Source: Lachnospiraceae bacterium UBA7202 (GTDB taxonomy: Bacteria; Bacillota; Clostridia; Lachnospirales; Lachnospiraceae). Taken from it: a stretch of DNA of 64,000 nucleotides. Location: contig DKUO01000048.1 of NCBI GenBank assembly GCA_002490705.1, positions 1 to 64,000 of the forward strand, given 5' to 3'. The position numbers and the translations under genes were made by a program. This document shows positions 50,627 to 60,047 of this stretch, in pieces (the stretch's first letter is position 1; every line of letters starts with the position of its first letter). The notes under the pieces were generated by a model, which was not told the DNA's origin, did no database searches, and saw only the letters and a list, made by a program, of their open reading frames with translations.

Positions 50627-50671
50627 TGATAGTGTCCTCCTAAACTTTTTAATCAGCCGAATTTTTATTAT

Positions 50672-50699
50672 AGTGATGGTCGTCTGTCCTATCATCACT
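50672..50699 (-). terminator. Possible terminator after the HDOD gene
   Basis: AGTGATG / CATCACT, a perfect 7-bp stem with a 14-nt loop, is followed on the minus strand by ATAATAAAAA. The T run is poor, so read-through into ahcY is likely. Confidence 0.35.
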
Positions 50700-50723
50700 T
50701 ATTATTTTTACGAGACTGCGGCT

Positions 50724-51956
50724 TTATACGCTTGTCTCGAAAAACATTTCCTTATACCAACATACCGTCTCCGTATAAGCCTGATAAATCATGTCAGTAT
50801 CCACATTAAGCACGATAAGCTGTCTGCTGATTTCCTGCCAGTCCGCCGCCTCATAGCTTACCACAAAGGAGTATATATTCGCCAGATCTCCCGTTCTGCG
50901 CACCAACGCATCTTCAATTTCTTTAGAAACCGTAACTTTTTTGAGTGCCTCTTCCATAGGCATATTCAAGATAATATCCAGAATGGAAAACAGCCCCATC
51001 AGAAAAACTTCCGCAGATTTCATCCCAAGTCCGAAAACCGGCGCAAGACACTCCATAAATTTTGCACGGAGCATGGATGTTCTGGAAACCTCATTGGGCC
51101 TGTCTGCACACAGTTCTTTTGTAATTACGGTATTAATCCATTTTTTTAACTCCCGCTGGCCCAGAATCGCCGCCGCATGACGAATGGATGTCACCTGAGA
51201 ATTGATTGCAATGTGATTCACCATCTTTAAGAGCTCTACCACCAACGCAGTGTCGCGTCCGATCACATCCGCCGCCTTCGTCAACTCAAAGTCCACATCA
51301 TTGACAATGTTCATCAGCTCCAGATAATTAATTTTCAACGGGGAAACTTCCGTCTCACCCTTGGTAATCGGAATGCGATAGAATTTCCCTTCAAACACAT
51401 AAAAATCATCATCATCCTTTAAGCTGTCAAAAATATCCTGCGTGTCAATATTGCCCACGCAAATCTTAATCTGCGGATATTGGCGTTTAAAATAAATCTT
51501 TACCTTAGAGAGGTCAACCTCCTTCTGGTCCAAAATGACATAGTCCATCAGGCGCAACAGCTCTTTATTTTCTTCATAGCGCTTTACGGGGAGCTTGGAC
51601 ATCGCCAGCCTATAGCCTCTCTCCTTCAGCTGTGTAAAACGGTTCCTGTAAGCATCGTTGTTCTCCACTTCGCCGTCAAACACCAGCACCACCCTGCCGC
51701 GAAACTCATCGCACTGGGATTCCAAGTCGGAAAACACCGCGATATGGCTCACCGGAATCAGTACGTTCGTTCCGGGTGAAAGAGTATCAATTCCAATATT
51801 GTGCACAATCTCTAAGCCTTCAATCTCAGCCAGTCCGTTGGGACTGCTCGATCCGAAAATCGGCGGATTCAAAAGACAGTTTTCCCGCTGTGAAGCCAGT
51901 GCATAGGCCGAAACCTTCATATCCTTGTCAAAATACGGTATCAATGTTGCCAGCAT
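50724..51956 (-). CDS. HDOD signalling protein with degenerate EAL-like N-terminal domain (YuxH-like)
   Basis: A 410-residue soluble protein. Residues about 20-200 follow the order of an EAL phosphodiesterase fold (VLVFDGEVENNDAYRNRF, YVILDQKEVDLSKVKI) but lack the EAL catalytic residues. Residues about 205-400 are an HDOD domain with SIRHAAAILGQRELKKWIN. This layout is typical of YuxH-type regulators, which probably bind a ligand or partner instead of hydrolysing c-di-GMP. It sits among metabolic genes with no obvious partner. Confidence 0.85.
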   Translation of the reverse strand: MLATLIPYFDKDMKVSAYALASQRENCLLNPPIFGSSSPNGLAEIEGLEIVHNIGIDTLSPGTNVLIPVSHIAVFSDLESQCDEFRGRVVLVFDGEVENNDAYRNRFTQLKERGYRLAMSKLPVKRYEENKELLRLMDYVILDQKEVDLSKVKIYFKRQYPQIKICVGNIDTQDIFDSLKDDDDFYVFEGKFYRIPITKGETEVSPLKINYLELMNIVNDVDFELTKAADVIGRDTALVVELLKMVNHIAINSQVTSIRHAAAILGQRELKKWINTVITKELCADRPNEVSRTSMLRAKFMECLAPVFGLGMKSAEVFLMGLFSILDIILNMPMEEALKKVTVSKEIEDALVRRTGDLANIYSFVVSYEAADWQEISRQLIVLNVDTDMIYQAYTETVCWYKEMFFETSV

Positions 51957-52073
51957 TTCCGTTCCCTCCCCTACAATACACCATTACGCTATCCGCAGTG
52001 CCCGCTCAATTCCGCACTGCTCATTGCTTACGTGTAAATTATACCAAAAAAATTATTGAATTACCATATTTTA

Positions 52074-53375
52074 TCAATAAGTTTTCTTATCAAGCCCCAT
52101 CCTGACAATGATATCCTGAATCTTTCCGTAGATCAGCCCCTCATCCATCGTCAAAATCTTACGTCCTTCCATCGTAATCTTTCCGTCGATTATGACTGTG
52201 TCGACTTCCGAACCGTTGGCGGAATAGGACAAGCCTGCAATCAGATTATTTCTGGGTGTAAGGGACGGCGTATTCAGATCAAGAATCGCCAAATCCGCTT
52301 TCTTTCCCACCTCAATAGAGCCAATCTCCTTCTCTAATCCCAGTGCCTTCGCCCCATTGATCGTCGCAATCCGAAATCCTTCCTTTGCGCTGACACATTG
52401 AGGCGTCCTGCCCGTGCCCTTGTGAATCAAGGTAAGCAGGCTCAGTTCATGGAACATATTCAAACAGTTATTGCTGGCGGCGCCGTCCGTACCGAGACAT
52501 ACATTGACGCCCGCATCAAGCATCTTTGCAATGGGCGCAAACCCATTCCCCAGTTTCATATTGCTGGCCGGGTTGGTCACCACACTCACGTTTTTCCGCT
52601 TCAAAATAGCAATGTCATCATCCGTCACCTGCACACAATGCGCCGCAATGGCCGGCACGTCGAAAATACCACATTTCTCCGCCAGCGCAATGGGCGTACA
52701 TCCATATTTCTCCTGAATCTGGCTGATCTCGCTTTCGCTTTCGGATAAGTGAATATGGATTCCCATATTTTCCCTTTTCGCTTCCTCAGCCACAATCTTC
52801 AAAAAGGCGTCGTCGCAGGTGTAGGGCGCATGAGGCCCCAGCCGGAAAGTAAGTCTGTCACAATCTGCCGCCGCATCCCGCTCCTCATAGGCCTGCCGCA
52901 GGCGCGACTGCCCTGCCTCATCGTTGCCGCTCCCCACAAGACCGCGGCAGATCACGGCACGCATACCCGATTCTTTTACCGCGCGGGTGGTCTGGTGAAT
53001 ATTCATCTGCATATCGTTAAAGCAGGTTGTACCGCTTTTCATCATTTCGATGATCGCCAGATTCGCTCCCCAATAGGTATCTTCGTCTGTCATCTGCTGC
53101 TCGATCGGATCAATCGTGCCAAAAAGCCAGTCCATAAAAGAAAGATCATCCGCCACATTTCTCATAAAAGACATATAAGAGTGGGTATGGCAGTTAATCA
53201 ATCCCGGTATTACCAGCTTATCCGCTCCGTCGATTACCTTGTCCGCACGAAAATCCGCCGGCTTACTGCCGATCCCTGTTATCCGGTCTTCCTCGATATA
53301 AAGTGACGTCTCTCGAATGACGTCCTCCGCACCTTCCGGCAACACTGCCAGAGCATCCTTAATCTCAATTCCCAT
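52074..53375 (-). CDS. mtaD: 5-methylthioadenosine/S-adenosylhomocysteine deaminase-type amidohydrolase
   Basis: A 433-residue amidohydrolase. Metal ligands are in INCHTHSYMS, HIHLSESESE and AAHCVQVTDDD, with the catalytic Asp in LGTDGAASNN. The pattern fits MtaD/SsnA-type deaminases acting on MTA, SAH or adenosine. A partner ahcY gene two genes downstream supports SAH recycling. A guanine or other deaminase cannot be fully excluded. Confidence 0.85.
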   Translation of the reverse strand: MGIEIKDALAVLPEGAEDVIRETSLYIEEDRITGIGSKPADFRADKVIDGADKLVIPGLINCHTHSYMSFMRNVADDLSFMDWLFGTIDPIEQQMTDEDTYWGANLAIIEMMKSGTTCFNDMQMNIHQTTRAVKESGMRAVICRGLVGSGNDEAGQSRLRQAYEERDAAADCDRLTFRLGPHAPYTCDDAFLKIVAEEAKRENMGIHIHLSESESEISQIQEKYGCTPIALAEKCGIFDVPAIAAHCVQVTDDDIAILKRKNVSVVTNPASNMKLGNGFAPIAKMLDAGVNVCLGTDGAASNNCLNMFHELSLLTLIHKGTGRTPQCVSAKEGFRIATINGAKALGLEKEIGSIEVGKKADLAILDLNTPSLTPRNNLIAGLSYSANGSEVDTVIIDGKITMEGRKILTMDEGLIYGKIQDIIVRMGLDKKTY

Positions 53376-53406
53376 ATATAGTTTCCTTTCATTCTTGTGG
53401 TTCTAT

Positions 53407-54372
53407 CTACTTATTTACGACATTCCTCTCTTCTCCGTCCAGAAATGCCTGAATATTTTTCATCACTTCCTCCACCACGCGCGTTCTTGCCTCTATACTC
53501 GCCCATGCCATATGAGGTGTAATGATCAGTTTCGTGCTATCCTTGATTGTCGCTAACGGATTGTCCCTGCTGATCGGTTCCTTCTCCAATACATCAAGTC
53601 CCGCCGCCGCAATCTGTCCCTCCGTAAGCGCATCGTAAAGCGCCTGCGTTTCCACCACCGGCCCTCTCGCCACATTGATCAGAATAGCAGATTTCTTCAT
53701 CTTGGAAAGGGCTTCTTTATTGATCAGCCCCCTCGTCCTGTCGCTTGCCGGGCAGTGCAGAGACAGAATATCCGACCGTGCCAGAAGTTCGTCAAATTCC
53801 ACTCTCTCATATTCCGTACAGCTGCTCTTGCCGGATGCGGAATAAAAAATCACCTTACAGCCCAAAGTCTGCACAACGCGCGCCACTCCGCGGCCGATAT
53901 TTCCCATGCCGACAATGCCCCATGTCTTTCCCGCAAGCTCTCCGAAGGATCTGTCAAAATTGGAAAACCGGTCCTGCGCGCCATACTCGCCGGATTTCAC
54001 ATAATTATCGTAATGAATCAGTTTTTCTTCCAACGCCAACGCCAGCAGGAGCGTATGCTGTACTACCGTCGCCGTGCTGTAATTCACCACATTTGCCACC
54101 TTAATGCCCCGGCTCTTGCAGTACGCCAGATCCACATTGTCAAAACCCGTCGCAAACAGACAGATCAGTTTCACATTCGGCGCACATTTAAGCGTGCTCT
54201 CATTCATGGGCGCCTTGTTTGCAATCACAATATCCGCGTCTCTCACGCGCTCCGCTGTATTCTCCGCCACCGTATTAGGGTAATACTCCACTTCGCCGAA
54301 CTTCTCAAAACAGCTTACATCGACATCCGTTCCCACGCTGTTCCGCTCCAAAACCACCAGTTTCATAGGCAC
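53407..54372 (-). CDS. D-2-hydroxyacid dehydrogenase (NAD-dependent)
   Basis: A 321-residue dehydrogenase. The nucleotide motif is GIVGMGNIGRGVARV, catalytic Arg is in INVARGPVVET, Glu is in GLDVLEKEPI, and His is in ITPHMAWAS. The PHMAWAS form with NP-type loop fits hydroxypyruvate/glycerate-type enzymes. It converts a 2-keto acid and NADH to a D-2-hydroxy acid; the substrate is unknown. It starts 14 bp after the CofE-like gene. Confidence 0.92.
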   Translation of the reverse strand: MPMKLVVLERNSVGTDVDVSCFEKFGEVEYYPNTVAENTAERVRDADIVIANKAPMNESTLKCAPNVKLICLFATGFDNVDLAYCKSRGIKVANVVNYSTATVVQHTLLLALALEEKLIHYDNYVKSGEYGAQDRFSNFDRSFGELAGKTWGIVGMGNIGRGVARVVQTLGCKVIFYSASGKSSCTEYERVEFDELLARSDILSLHCPASDRTRGLINKEALSKMKKSAILINVARGPVVETQALYDALTEGQIAAAGLDVLEKEPISRDNPLATIKDSTKLIITPHMAWASIEARTRVVEEVMKNIQAFLDGEERNVVNK

Positions 54373-54386
54373 CTCTTTCCATTCCT

Positions 54387-55577
54387 TTAACTTACATAAC
54401 TGTCAAAATATCCCTGAATCAAAACCACCGGCGTGCCCTTGTCGCCCGAACCGCTCGTCAGGTCACACAGGGAACCGATCAGATCGGTTAATCTTCTGGG
54501 GGTTGTTCCCTGGGACGCCATATCGCCTACCAGATTATCCTTCTTCTCCCTGATACGGTTGGAAATGGCCTCCTTAAGCGCCTCGCCGGACAAATCCTTA
54601 AAATCATTATCCGCCAGATACTTTAATTTCACTTCATTGGGCGTACCATCCAACCCCGGCGTGCTGGCAGGCGAAACGCAGGGATCTGCAAGCTCCCATA
54701 TTTTCCCTACCGGATCTTTGAACGCGCCGTCGCCGTACACCATAACCTCCACATGCTTGCCGGTGCGGTCCAAAACGGCCTTCTGAATATCCATCACCAG
54801 ACCGGTGCACTCCCTCGGGAACAATTTGATCGTGTCCTCGGTAGATTTGTTGGAACCAAGCAAGCCGTATTTCTCATTGCATCCGCTTCCGTTTACAGGC
54901 CGGTTGAGTATATCATCCAACCCGACCACTATTTCCGCACCTGCGTCCTTAAGTATCCTCTTCGTGCGCGCTCTCGTGTGAATATCGCAGTTAATCACCT
55001 TTTTCGTATAAGGCAGAATACTGCGGCAGTCGTTAGCAAAGACAATCTCTACCTCCGCACCCGCATCCCTGATTAATTCTCCATAATATGCTACATAATC
55101 CACTCCGGTAAACGGGTGCTTGTTTTCTCCGAAAAGCTCGCGGTATTTTTCCAAGGTCAATACATCGCTGTAGGGATTGATCCCCGCCTGATCCAACTGA
55201 TCCAGTGAGACAAGCTCATTGCCCACTTCGTCGCTGGGGTAGCTGAGCATCAGTACAATCTTCTTTGCCCCCATTGCAATGCCCCTTAAGCAGATCGCAA
55301 AACGGTTTCTTGACAGAATGGGAAAAATAACGCCGATCGTCTCACCGCCGAGCTTTTCCCTCACGTCCTGCGCAACCGCCTCCACCGACGCGTAGTTGCC
55401 CTGTGATCTCGCCACAACGGACTCCGTCACCGCGATCACATCCCTGTCGCGGATCTCAAATCCTTCCGCCTCAGCCGCTTCCATAACACTATCCACAACA
55501 ATCTTCGACAAATCGTCGCCCTGCCGGATGATCGGGCAGCGTATTCCTCTTGATACAGTTCCTACTTTTCTCTCCAT
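54387..55577 (-). CDS. Coenzyme F420-0:L-glutamate ligase-like (CofE-like) protein
   Basis: A 396-residue protein of the F420 gamma-glutamyl ligase fold: ITVTESVVARSQGNY-like start (DVIAVTESVVARSQGNY), then LLGSNKSTED and VYGDGAFKDPVGKIWELADP. CofE adds glutamates to F420, but gut Firmicutes of this kind are not known to make F420, so the substrate is likely another carboxylate. The C-terminal 120 residues extend beyond minimal CofE. The start at 55577 follows GGAAGGGG. It heads the run of hydroxyacid dehydrogenase and deaminase genes. Confidence 0.72.
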   Translation of the reverse strand: MERKVGTVSRGIRCPIIRQGDDLSKIVVDSVMEAAEAEGFEIRDRDVIAVTESVVARSQGNYASVEAVAQDVREKLGGETIGVIFPILSRNRFAICLRGIAMGAKKIVLMLSYPSDEVGNELVSLDQLDQAGINPYSDVLTLEKYRELFGENKHPFTGVDYVAYYGELIRDAGAEVEIVFANDCRSILPYTKKVINCDIHTRARTKRILKDAGAEIVVGLDDILNRPVNGSGCNEKYGLLGSNKSTEDTIKLFPRECTGLVMDIQKAVLDRTGKHVEVMVYGDGAFKDPVGKIWELADPCVSPASTPGLDGTPNEVKLKYLADNDFKDLSGEALKEAISNRIREKKDNLVGDMASQGTTPRRLTDLIGSLCDLTSGSGDKGTPVVLIQGYFDSYVS

Positions 55578-55678
55578 CTGATACCCCTTCCCTCTTTCGA
55601 AAATTATATCCTCTCTCATTGTGCCAAAAAAAGTTTGAAATGACAATAAATATGGGGAAAAATTTTTTTAAAAAACTC

Positions 55679-55709
55679 TTGACCCTCACGGAACGTCATA
55701 GTGTACTGT
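55679..55709 (+). promoter_or_regulatory. MerR-type promoter with 19-bp spacer
   Basis: -35 TTGACC (55679-55684) and -10 TACTGT (55704-55709) are separated by 19 bp, the long spacing that MerR regulators correct by twisting the DNA. The spacer carries an imperfect inverted repeat, CTCACG-GAA-CGTCATAG. It drives the MerR/TipAS gene and implies autoregulation. Confidence 0.75.
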
Positions 55710-55741
55710 AATCATATCAGGAACAGGAGGCCACAGGATTT

Positions 55742-56485
55742 ATGAGAACAGTAAAGGAATTGTCAGGTATCACAGGTATCAGCGTGCGCACGCTTCACTA
55801 CTACGATGAAATCGGACTGCTTACGCCCACAGCGAAAAGTGAAGCGGGATACCGGCTTTATGACGATAAGGCCCTGGAGACACTGCAACAGATTTTGTTC
55901 TTCCGTGAATTTGACATTTCTCTCAAAGAAATCAAATCCATTATGGACAACCCTGCTCTTGACAAAAATCAGATACTACAAATGCAGCGTGAAATGCTTG
56001 TCGCAAAAAAGGCGCGCACTGAGCGTCTGATTGCCAGCATTGACGATATTCTGAGAGGAGAGAATAAAATGGATTTTACAATTTTTAACAAAACAGAGAT
56101 CTCAGAAATGTTTCAGAACATGTTCGAACACATGCCGGAAAACATGAGACAGATTGCCATAGACGAATTTGGCGGCGTAGAACAGTGGCGGACCCACTAT
56201 ATAGAAACCCTGTCGTCAGAAAAAATGCAGAAAACCTATGCAAAAATCGTCGAGTGGTACGGCGGAAAAGAATCCTATCTCAATGTCATTAAAAAACCGA
56301 TCGGCAAAGAAGTTGCCGCAAGTTATGACAAAAGGTTGGACGCGGTCCTGCAAAAACTGGCAGACAAGCGCGGCTGCCCCGTTGACGCTTTTGAAGTCAG
56401 GGAAATCGTTGCCGAGTATGGCGAAGGAGCTGCAGAATTCTTTGCCGATGCGGTAGAGTCCTTTTATCAAAGATCTGATTCTTAA
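55742..56485 (+). CDS. MerR family regulator with TipAS antibiotic-recognition domain
   Basis: A 247-residue regulator. Residues 1-70 are the MerR winged helix (VKELSGITGISVRTLHYYDE), followed by a coiled-coil dimer helix and a C-terminal TipAS domain (about 120-240) with FGGVEQWR and YGEGAAEFFADAVESFY. TipAL-type proteins bind thiopeptide and other drugs and activate their own promoter. An AGGAGG site is 11 nt upstream. The stop overlaps the lacI remnant stop in a shared TTAA. Confidence 0.92.
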   Translation: MRTVKELSGITGISVRTLHYYDEIGLLTPTAKSEAGYRLYDDKALETLQQILFFREFDISLKEIKSIMDNPALDKNQILQMQREMLVAKKARTERLIASIDDILRGENKMDFTIFNKTEISEMFQNMFEHMPENMRQIAIDEFGGVEQWRTHYIETLSSEKMQKTYAKIVEWYGGKESYLNVIKKPIGKEVAASYDKRLDAVLQKLADKRGCPVDAFEVREIVAEYGEGAAEFFADAVESFYQRSDS

Positions 56486-57255
56486 TTTATAACCGTTTCC
56501 TCCCCCGTTTCCGTCGTCTCCCGCCGGATTAAAATAGGGGTAAGCACTCTGTGGACCGGTTCCTGCAAAAGAACCGGTCTTCTTTTCTTGCGCTCGTTCA
56601 TCTGCTCCACAAGCATACTCACGGCTTCAAAAGCCATTTTCTCAATCTGCTGCCCCACCGTGCTGATAGGAATCACCGCTTCCCGGGAAATGGGTGAATC
56701 GTCAAATCCGACGATCCGGTAGTCGGCCGGCAGAGAGCCGTATTTACGAATCAGTAAATTCAAAAAGATATTGGCGCGGGTATCACCGGAGACAAAGATT
56801 CCCTTTCTCATGCCCGCATACGCGGTATCCAGCTCCTGAACCACTTCGCTTAAGCTTTCCTGCATTTCCTCAAATGTATTTCCCGGCGAAACATAGATCA
56901 GCCTATGATTCAGCTTCTTCTCTCCGCAGATATCCAAAAATCCCCGGATACGCCCATATGCGGGCCGCTCCGGCGTCGTGTCCGTAGTGTTGATGTGTAT
57001 GAGAATGTCGCAGTTATGCCGGGCCAAAAGGCTGGTCGCCTGTACGCCTCCCATATAATTATCCGTATTGACACTGGACACATACCGATCCTCCCGCTCG
57101 ATCGTCACCACGGGAATCGGCAACTTGGCAAGTTCCGCAGAGGGCAGTGTAAAGCTCATAACAATCAGCCCTTCAATGTTATAGGCAAGCAGCTCCTGAA
57201 TATACTGCCGCTCTGTTTCCTCCTGCTCATTCCCCACAAAAACAAGAAATTTACA
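56482..57255 (-). pseudogene. LacI family regulator, N-terminal part deleted
   Basis: The minus-strand frame encodes the ligand-binding domain of a LacI/GalR regulator from FLVFVGNEQEETERQYIQ (residues preceding the core) to the C terminus: GLIVMSFT, MGGVQATSLLARHNC, FVSGDTRANIF, RIVGFDDSPISRE. The DNA-binding helix-turn-helix and first strand are missing. The 5' end stops abruptly near 57255, where an amylosucrase fragment begins on the other strand. An apparent N-terminal extension of the open frame past this point is antisense to that fragment. The gene cannot bind DNA as a normal repressor. Confidence 0.85.
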
Positions 57256-57787
57256 GGTAAAATACCGGACAGTGTCAGCCGCGGCGAGCTGTACAACGAC
57301 GATCCCGTAACACAGGATGCAAGGTTCTGCGGAACGACAGCCTCCATGTGCGGCGTCGAGAGCGCAGAATCCGCACAGGATAAAGACAAATGGGAGGCCG
57401 CCGTCCGTCTGGACGTCATGCTCCATGCCTACATGTTATCCCAATCCGGCATTCCCATGCTTTACAGCGGCGATGAGATCGGACAGCTCAACGACTACTC
57501 CTACAAGGAAGACCCCGACAAGGCGGCGGATTCCCGCTATATCCACAGAGGAAAATTCCGTTGGGATCTGGCTGAAAAGAGAACAAACCGAAAGACCCTA
57601 CAGGGACGCATTTTTACCGCACTGCATCAGCTGGAACAGATCAGAAAGAATCTATAATTTCGCCGATCAGCCAAAAACTATATGGATAGAAGAGGAGGGT
57701 TCTTACACGGATCTCCTAACGGGAAAGCCTGTCATCCTCCGGGATCTTACCGTACCGGGACAGGGGTTTTACTGGGTGAAAAAATAA
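57256..57787 (+). pseudogene. Amylosucrase-like GH13 enzyme, fragment with second lesion
   Basis: The fragment begins abruptly near 57256 and encodes the C-terminal third of an amylosucrase-type GH13: DARFCGTTASMCGVE, MLSQSGIPMLYSGDEIGQ, DSRYIHRGKFRWDLAEKR. The first frame stops at 57657. Homology then resumes in the +1 frame as YNFADQPKTIW and GFYWVKK, with roughly 40-50 family residues missing between, so there is a second deletion or frameshift near 57653. The catalytic nucleophile and acid residues are in the lost part. No start codon or ribosome site remains. Confidence 0.83.
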
Positions 57788-57825
57788 CAGCATAACCCTT
57801 CAAAACATCCCATACCCGCTCCCAT

Positions 57826-57865
57826 AAAAAAAACCCCCGGCGCTGCATTGCGCAACGTCAGGGGT
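57826..57865 (-). terminator. Intrinsic terminator of the chemoreceptor gene
   Basis: Minus strand: ACCCCTGACGTTGC / GCAGCGCCGGGGGT forms a long GC-rich stem followed by eight T, 17 bp past the stop. Confidence 0.9.
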
Positions 57866-57881
57866 CCCTGGGGAGGGCAAC

Positions 57882-59882
57882 TTATACTCTGAAAGAATCC
57901 ACCGTCTGATTTAAAAGCTCACTCAACCGGAATAATTCTTCCATCTGTTTCACAACCGTCTCGGAGTTTTTATTGGAGTCCTTTGCGGATTGATTCATCT
58001 TCTGCATCAAATCCGCTATTTCTCCCACAAGCTCCGTGATCGAAGCAATTGACTCGTTAATTTCTGTCATATCCGCATGCATTTCCTGCGATGCGGTTCC
58101 CAAATCAGCGGAAATCCGGCTGTAAAACGCAGCGTCCTTTTCATACATCTGCGCAAGCTCTGTCATTCCCTGATAATCTTCCATAACTTTGTCGGACATA
58201 AACGAAAGCAGTTTACCGGAGCTTTCAGAAAGGAAAGCCACATTTTCCACCACTCCCTCTGTCACCTGACGGATCTTATCCACAGCCTGTCTCGAATTAT
58301 CCGCCAATTCTCTGATTTCATCCGCAACAACAGCAAAACCCCTGCCAGCCTCACCGGCTCTGGATGCTTCTATGGACGCATTGAGCGCCAATAAGTTGGT
58401 CTGAGAACTGATGGCCAGTATTTCCTCTGTCAAGGCATTGATCTCTCCCACCTTCTGGCTGTCTTCAATCGCCTGTTCCAGATCGGTCTTTGTCTCCTGA
58501 TACAGTAAAACCGCTTCTTTTGCGGACTGATTTGCCGTTTTGTAATGCTTTCCCGCACGCTCCGTAATGTCGCTTGACTGTCCCGCCGCTTCTCCCGCTT
58601 TTCCGGTTACATTTTCGATAGCGGCGCCCAGCTTCTGCCCGTTATTCCTTATGCCTTCCGCAAGTTTTTTCGCATGCACCACCTGCTTCATGACAAAATC
58701 AGCGGAATCTGTAATATCGCAAATATCCTTGTTCAATGTTGTCATTGTCGCGGATGTCCCTTCGGCAATGGCGCCTATGTCTTCCGCTTCCTGTTTTGTA
58801 TTTAAAATAATTTCTCGGATCTGCTGCTTCACTTCCACAGTAGCCTTGCTGATTTGCTCCGTCTCATTTTTATATTCCTTTGGAATAGCAGTCTCCACGA
58901 CAGCATTTTCAGAAAAATCACCGGAGGCAAACTGTTTCAGCATCTGTACCGGCGCTAACATCCTACCGATCAGTCCTGTCATAAACACCGCCACAAAGGC
59001 GATAATGACAAGAGCGGTCACAACCGCTATCACAATCATAGTTCCAAGTGAACCCGTAACATTGGCGGCGGGCACCACAACTCCCAGTTTCCAACCACAG
59101 CCCTCTATTTCCGTCAATGCAAAATAGCAGGTACTGCCATCATAGTCCTTCAGTTTCTTAATATTGCGCTCCGAGCCTGTTATCATCTCTTCCAACCCCG
59201 GAAGAATATCCGCCGCAAGAACCGTCGTCTCCGCCGTGGGCTCGTACTGCTTGTTTTTATGCGCTACATACTGTCCGATACTGTCGAGAAGGAATCCGTA
59301 TACCCCTTCCTCATAGTTGATGCTCCCCGTAAGCTCTGTCACGGTTCCCAGCGTTACATCCAAACCGATCACGCCGGCCAGCTCGTCATTTATCAATACC
59401 GGCGCGGCAATCGTTGTGCACATCTGCCCTGTCAGTGCGTCACAGTACGGATCGGTCACGATAACCGTACCCGCCTCCGCTGCCTGCTGATACCATCCCC
59501 GCTCCACCGGATCATAATCCGCCGGCATCTCAATCTCTCTGTTCGACCAGATAAATCTGCTGTCGCTTGTCCCACAATACAGATTTAGCAGTTCTTCCCT
59601 GCCCTGCGCGTGGGTATCCACAACGGACTGGATGAACTCCGTCTCTGTCGTGCCTCCGGCCGCTATGCTCTTCACGGTTCCTTCCGCAAGCACCTTTTCG
59701 CTCTCAATCCATGTATTGATTTCTTCGGCATATTTGTCCGCATTCAACTGTAACGCCCGCGTCTGATCCTGAATGGTCTGTCTTCCCGCCACCGTAATAA
59801 TTCCCGCTGTGGTCAAAAGAATACTCGCCACAACAATACCGATCATGCTGACCGTAAGTCTTCCCTTAATTGTCCTTAACAT
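57882..59882 (-). CDS. Methyl-accepting chemotaxis protein with double-Cache sensor
   Basis: A 666-residue chemoreceptor. It has a membrane helix (about 10-34), an extracytoplasmic Cache-type sensor (about 35-280) with ITVAGRQ and GVYGFLLDSIGQYVAHKN, a second helix (about 285-310), HAMP, and a cytoplasmic signalling hairpin with the tip SSQTNLLALNASIEASRAGE. The start at 59882 follows GAGGTG; a GTG three codons upstream belongs to that site. It would report small solutes to the CheA kinase, whose gene is outside the window. Confidence 0.93.
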   Translation of the reverse strand: MLRTIKGRLTVSMIGIVVASILLTTAGIITVAGRQTIQDQTRALQLNADKYAEEINTWIESEKVLAEGTVKSIAAGGTTETEFIQSVVDTHAQGREELLNLYCGTSDSRFIWSNREIEMPADYDPVERGWYQQAAEAGTVIVTDPYCDALTGQMCTTIAAPVLINDELAGVIGLDVTLGTVTELTGSINYEEGVYGFLLDSIGQYVAHKNKQYEPTAETTVLAADILPGLEEMITGSERNIKKLKDYDGSTCYFALTEIEGCGWKLGVVVPAANVTGSLGTMIVIAVVTALVIIAFVAVFMTGLIGRMLAPVQMLKQFASGDFSENAVVETAIPKEYKNETEQISKATVEVKQQIREIILNTKQEAEDIGAIAEGTSATMTTLNKDICDITDSADFVMKQVVHAKKLAEGIRNNGQKLGAAIENVTGKAGEAAGQSSDITERAGKHYKTANQSAKEAVLLYQETKTDLEQAIEDSQKVGEINALTEEILAISSQTNLLALNASIEASRAGEAGRGFAVVADEIRELADNSRQAVDKIRQVTEGVVENVAFLSESSGKLLSFMSDKVMEDYQGMTELAQMYEKDAAFYSRISADLGTASQEMHADMTEINESIASITELVGEIADLMQKMNQSAKDSNKNSETVVKQMEELFRLSELLNQTVDSFRV

Positions 59883-60047
59883 CGTCCGCACCTCGTTTCA
59901 TCCGGTTGTTGTACACCGCTGTTTCAGCATAGCAAAAAAATAATTTTTTTGTAACAAAAAGGAACGAATCGCATTTTTGGAGGTATAGATTGCACCTAAA
60001 AAAATTTTTAAGCTGGGCAAATAGAAACAGGAAGAACATGTTCACGA

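Noticed and set aside
54387..55577. Evidence for F420 cofactor synthesis
   Set aside because: A CofE-like fold alone does not show F420 synthesis. No other cof gene is in the window and the organism type argues against it.
57256..57426. N-terminal extension of the LacI regulator (about 57 residues past the junction)
   Set aside because: This stretch is the exact complement of amylosucrase coding sequence and lacks a helix-turn-helix, so it is an accidental open frame.
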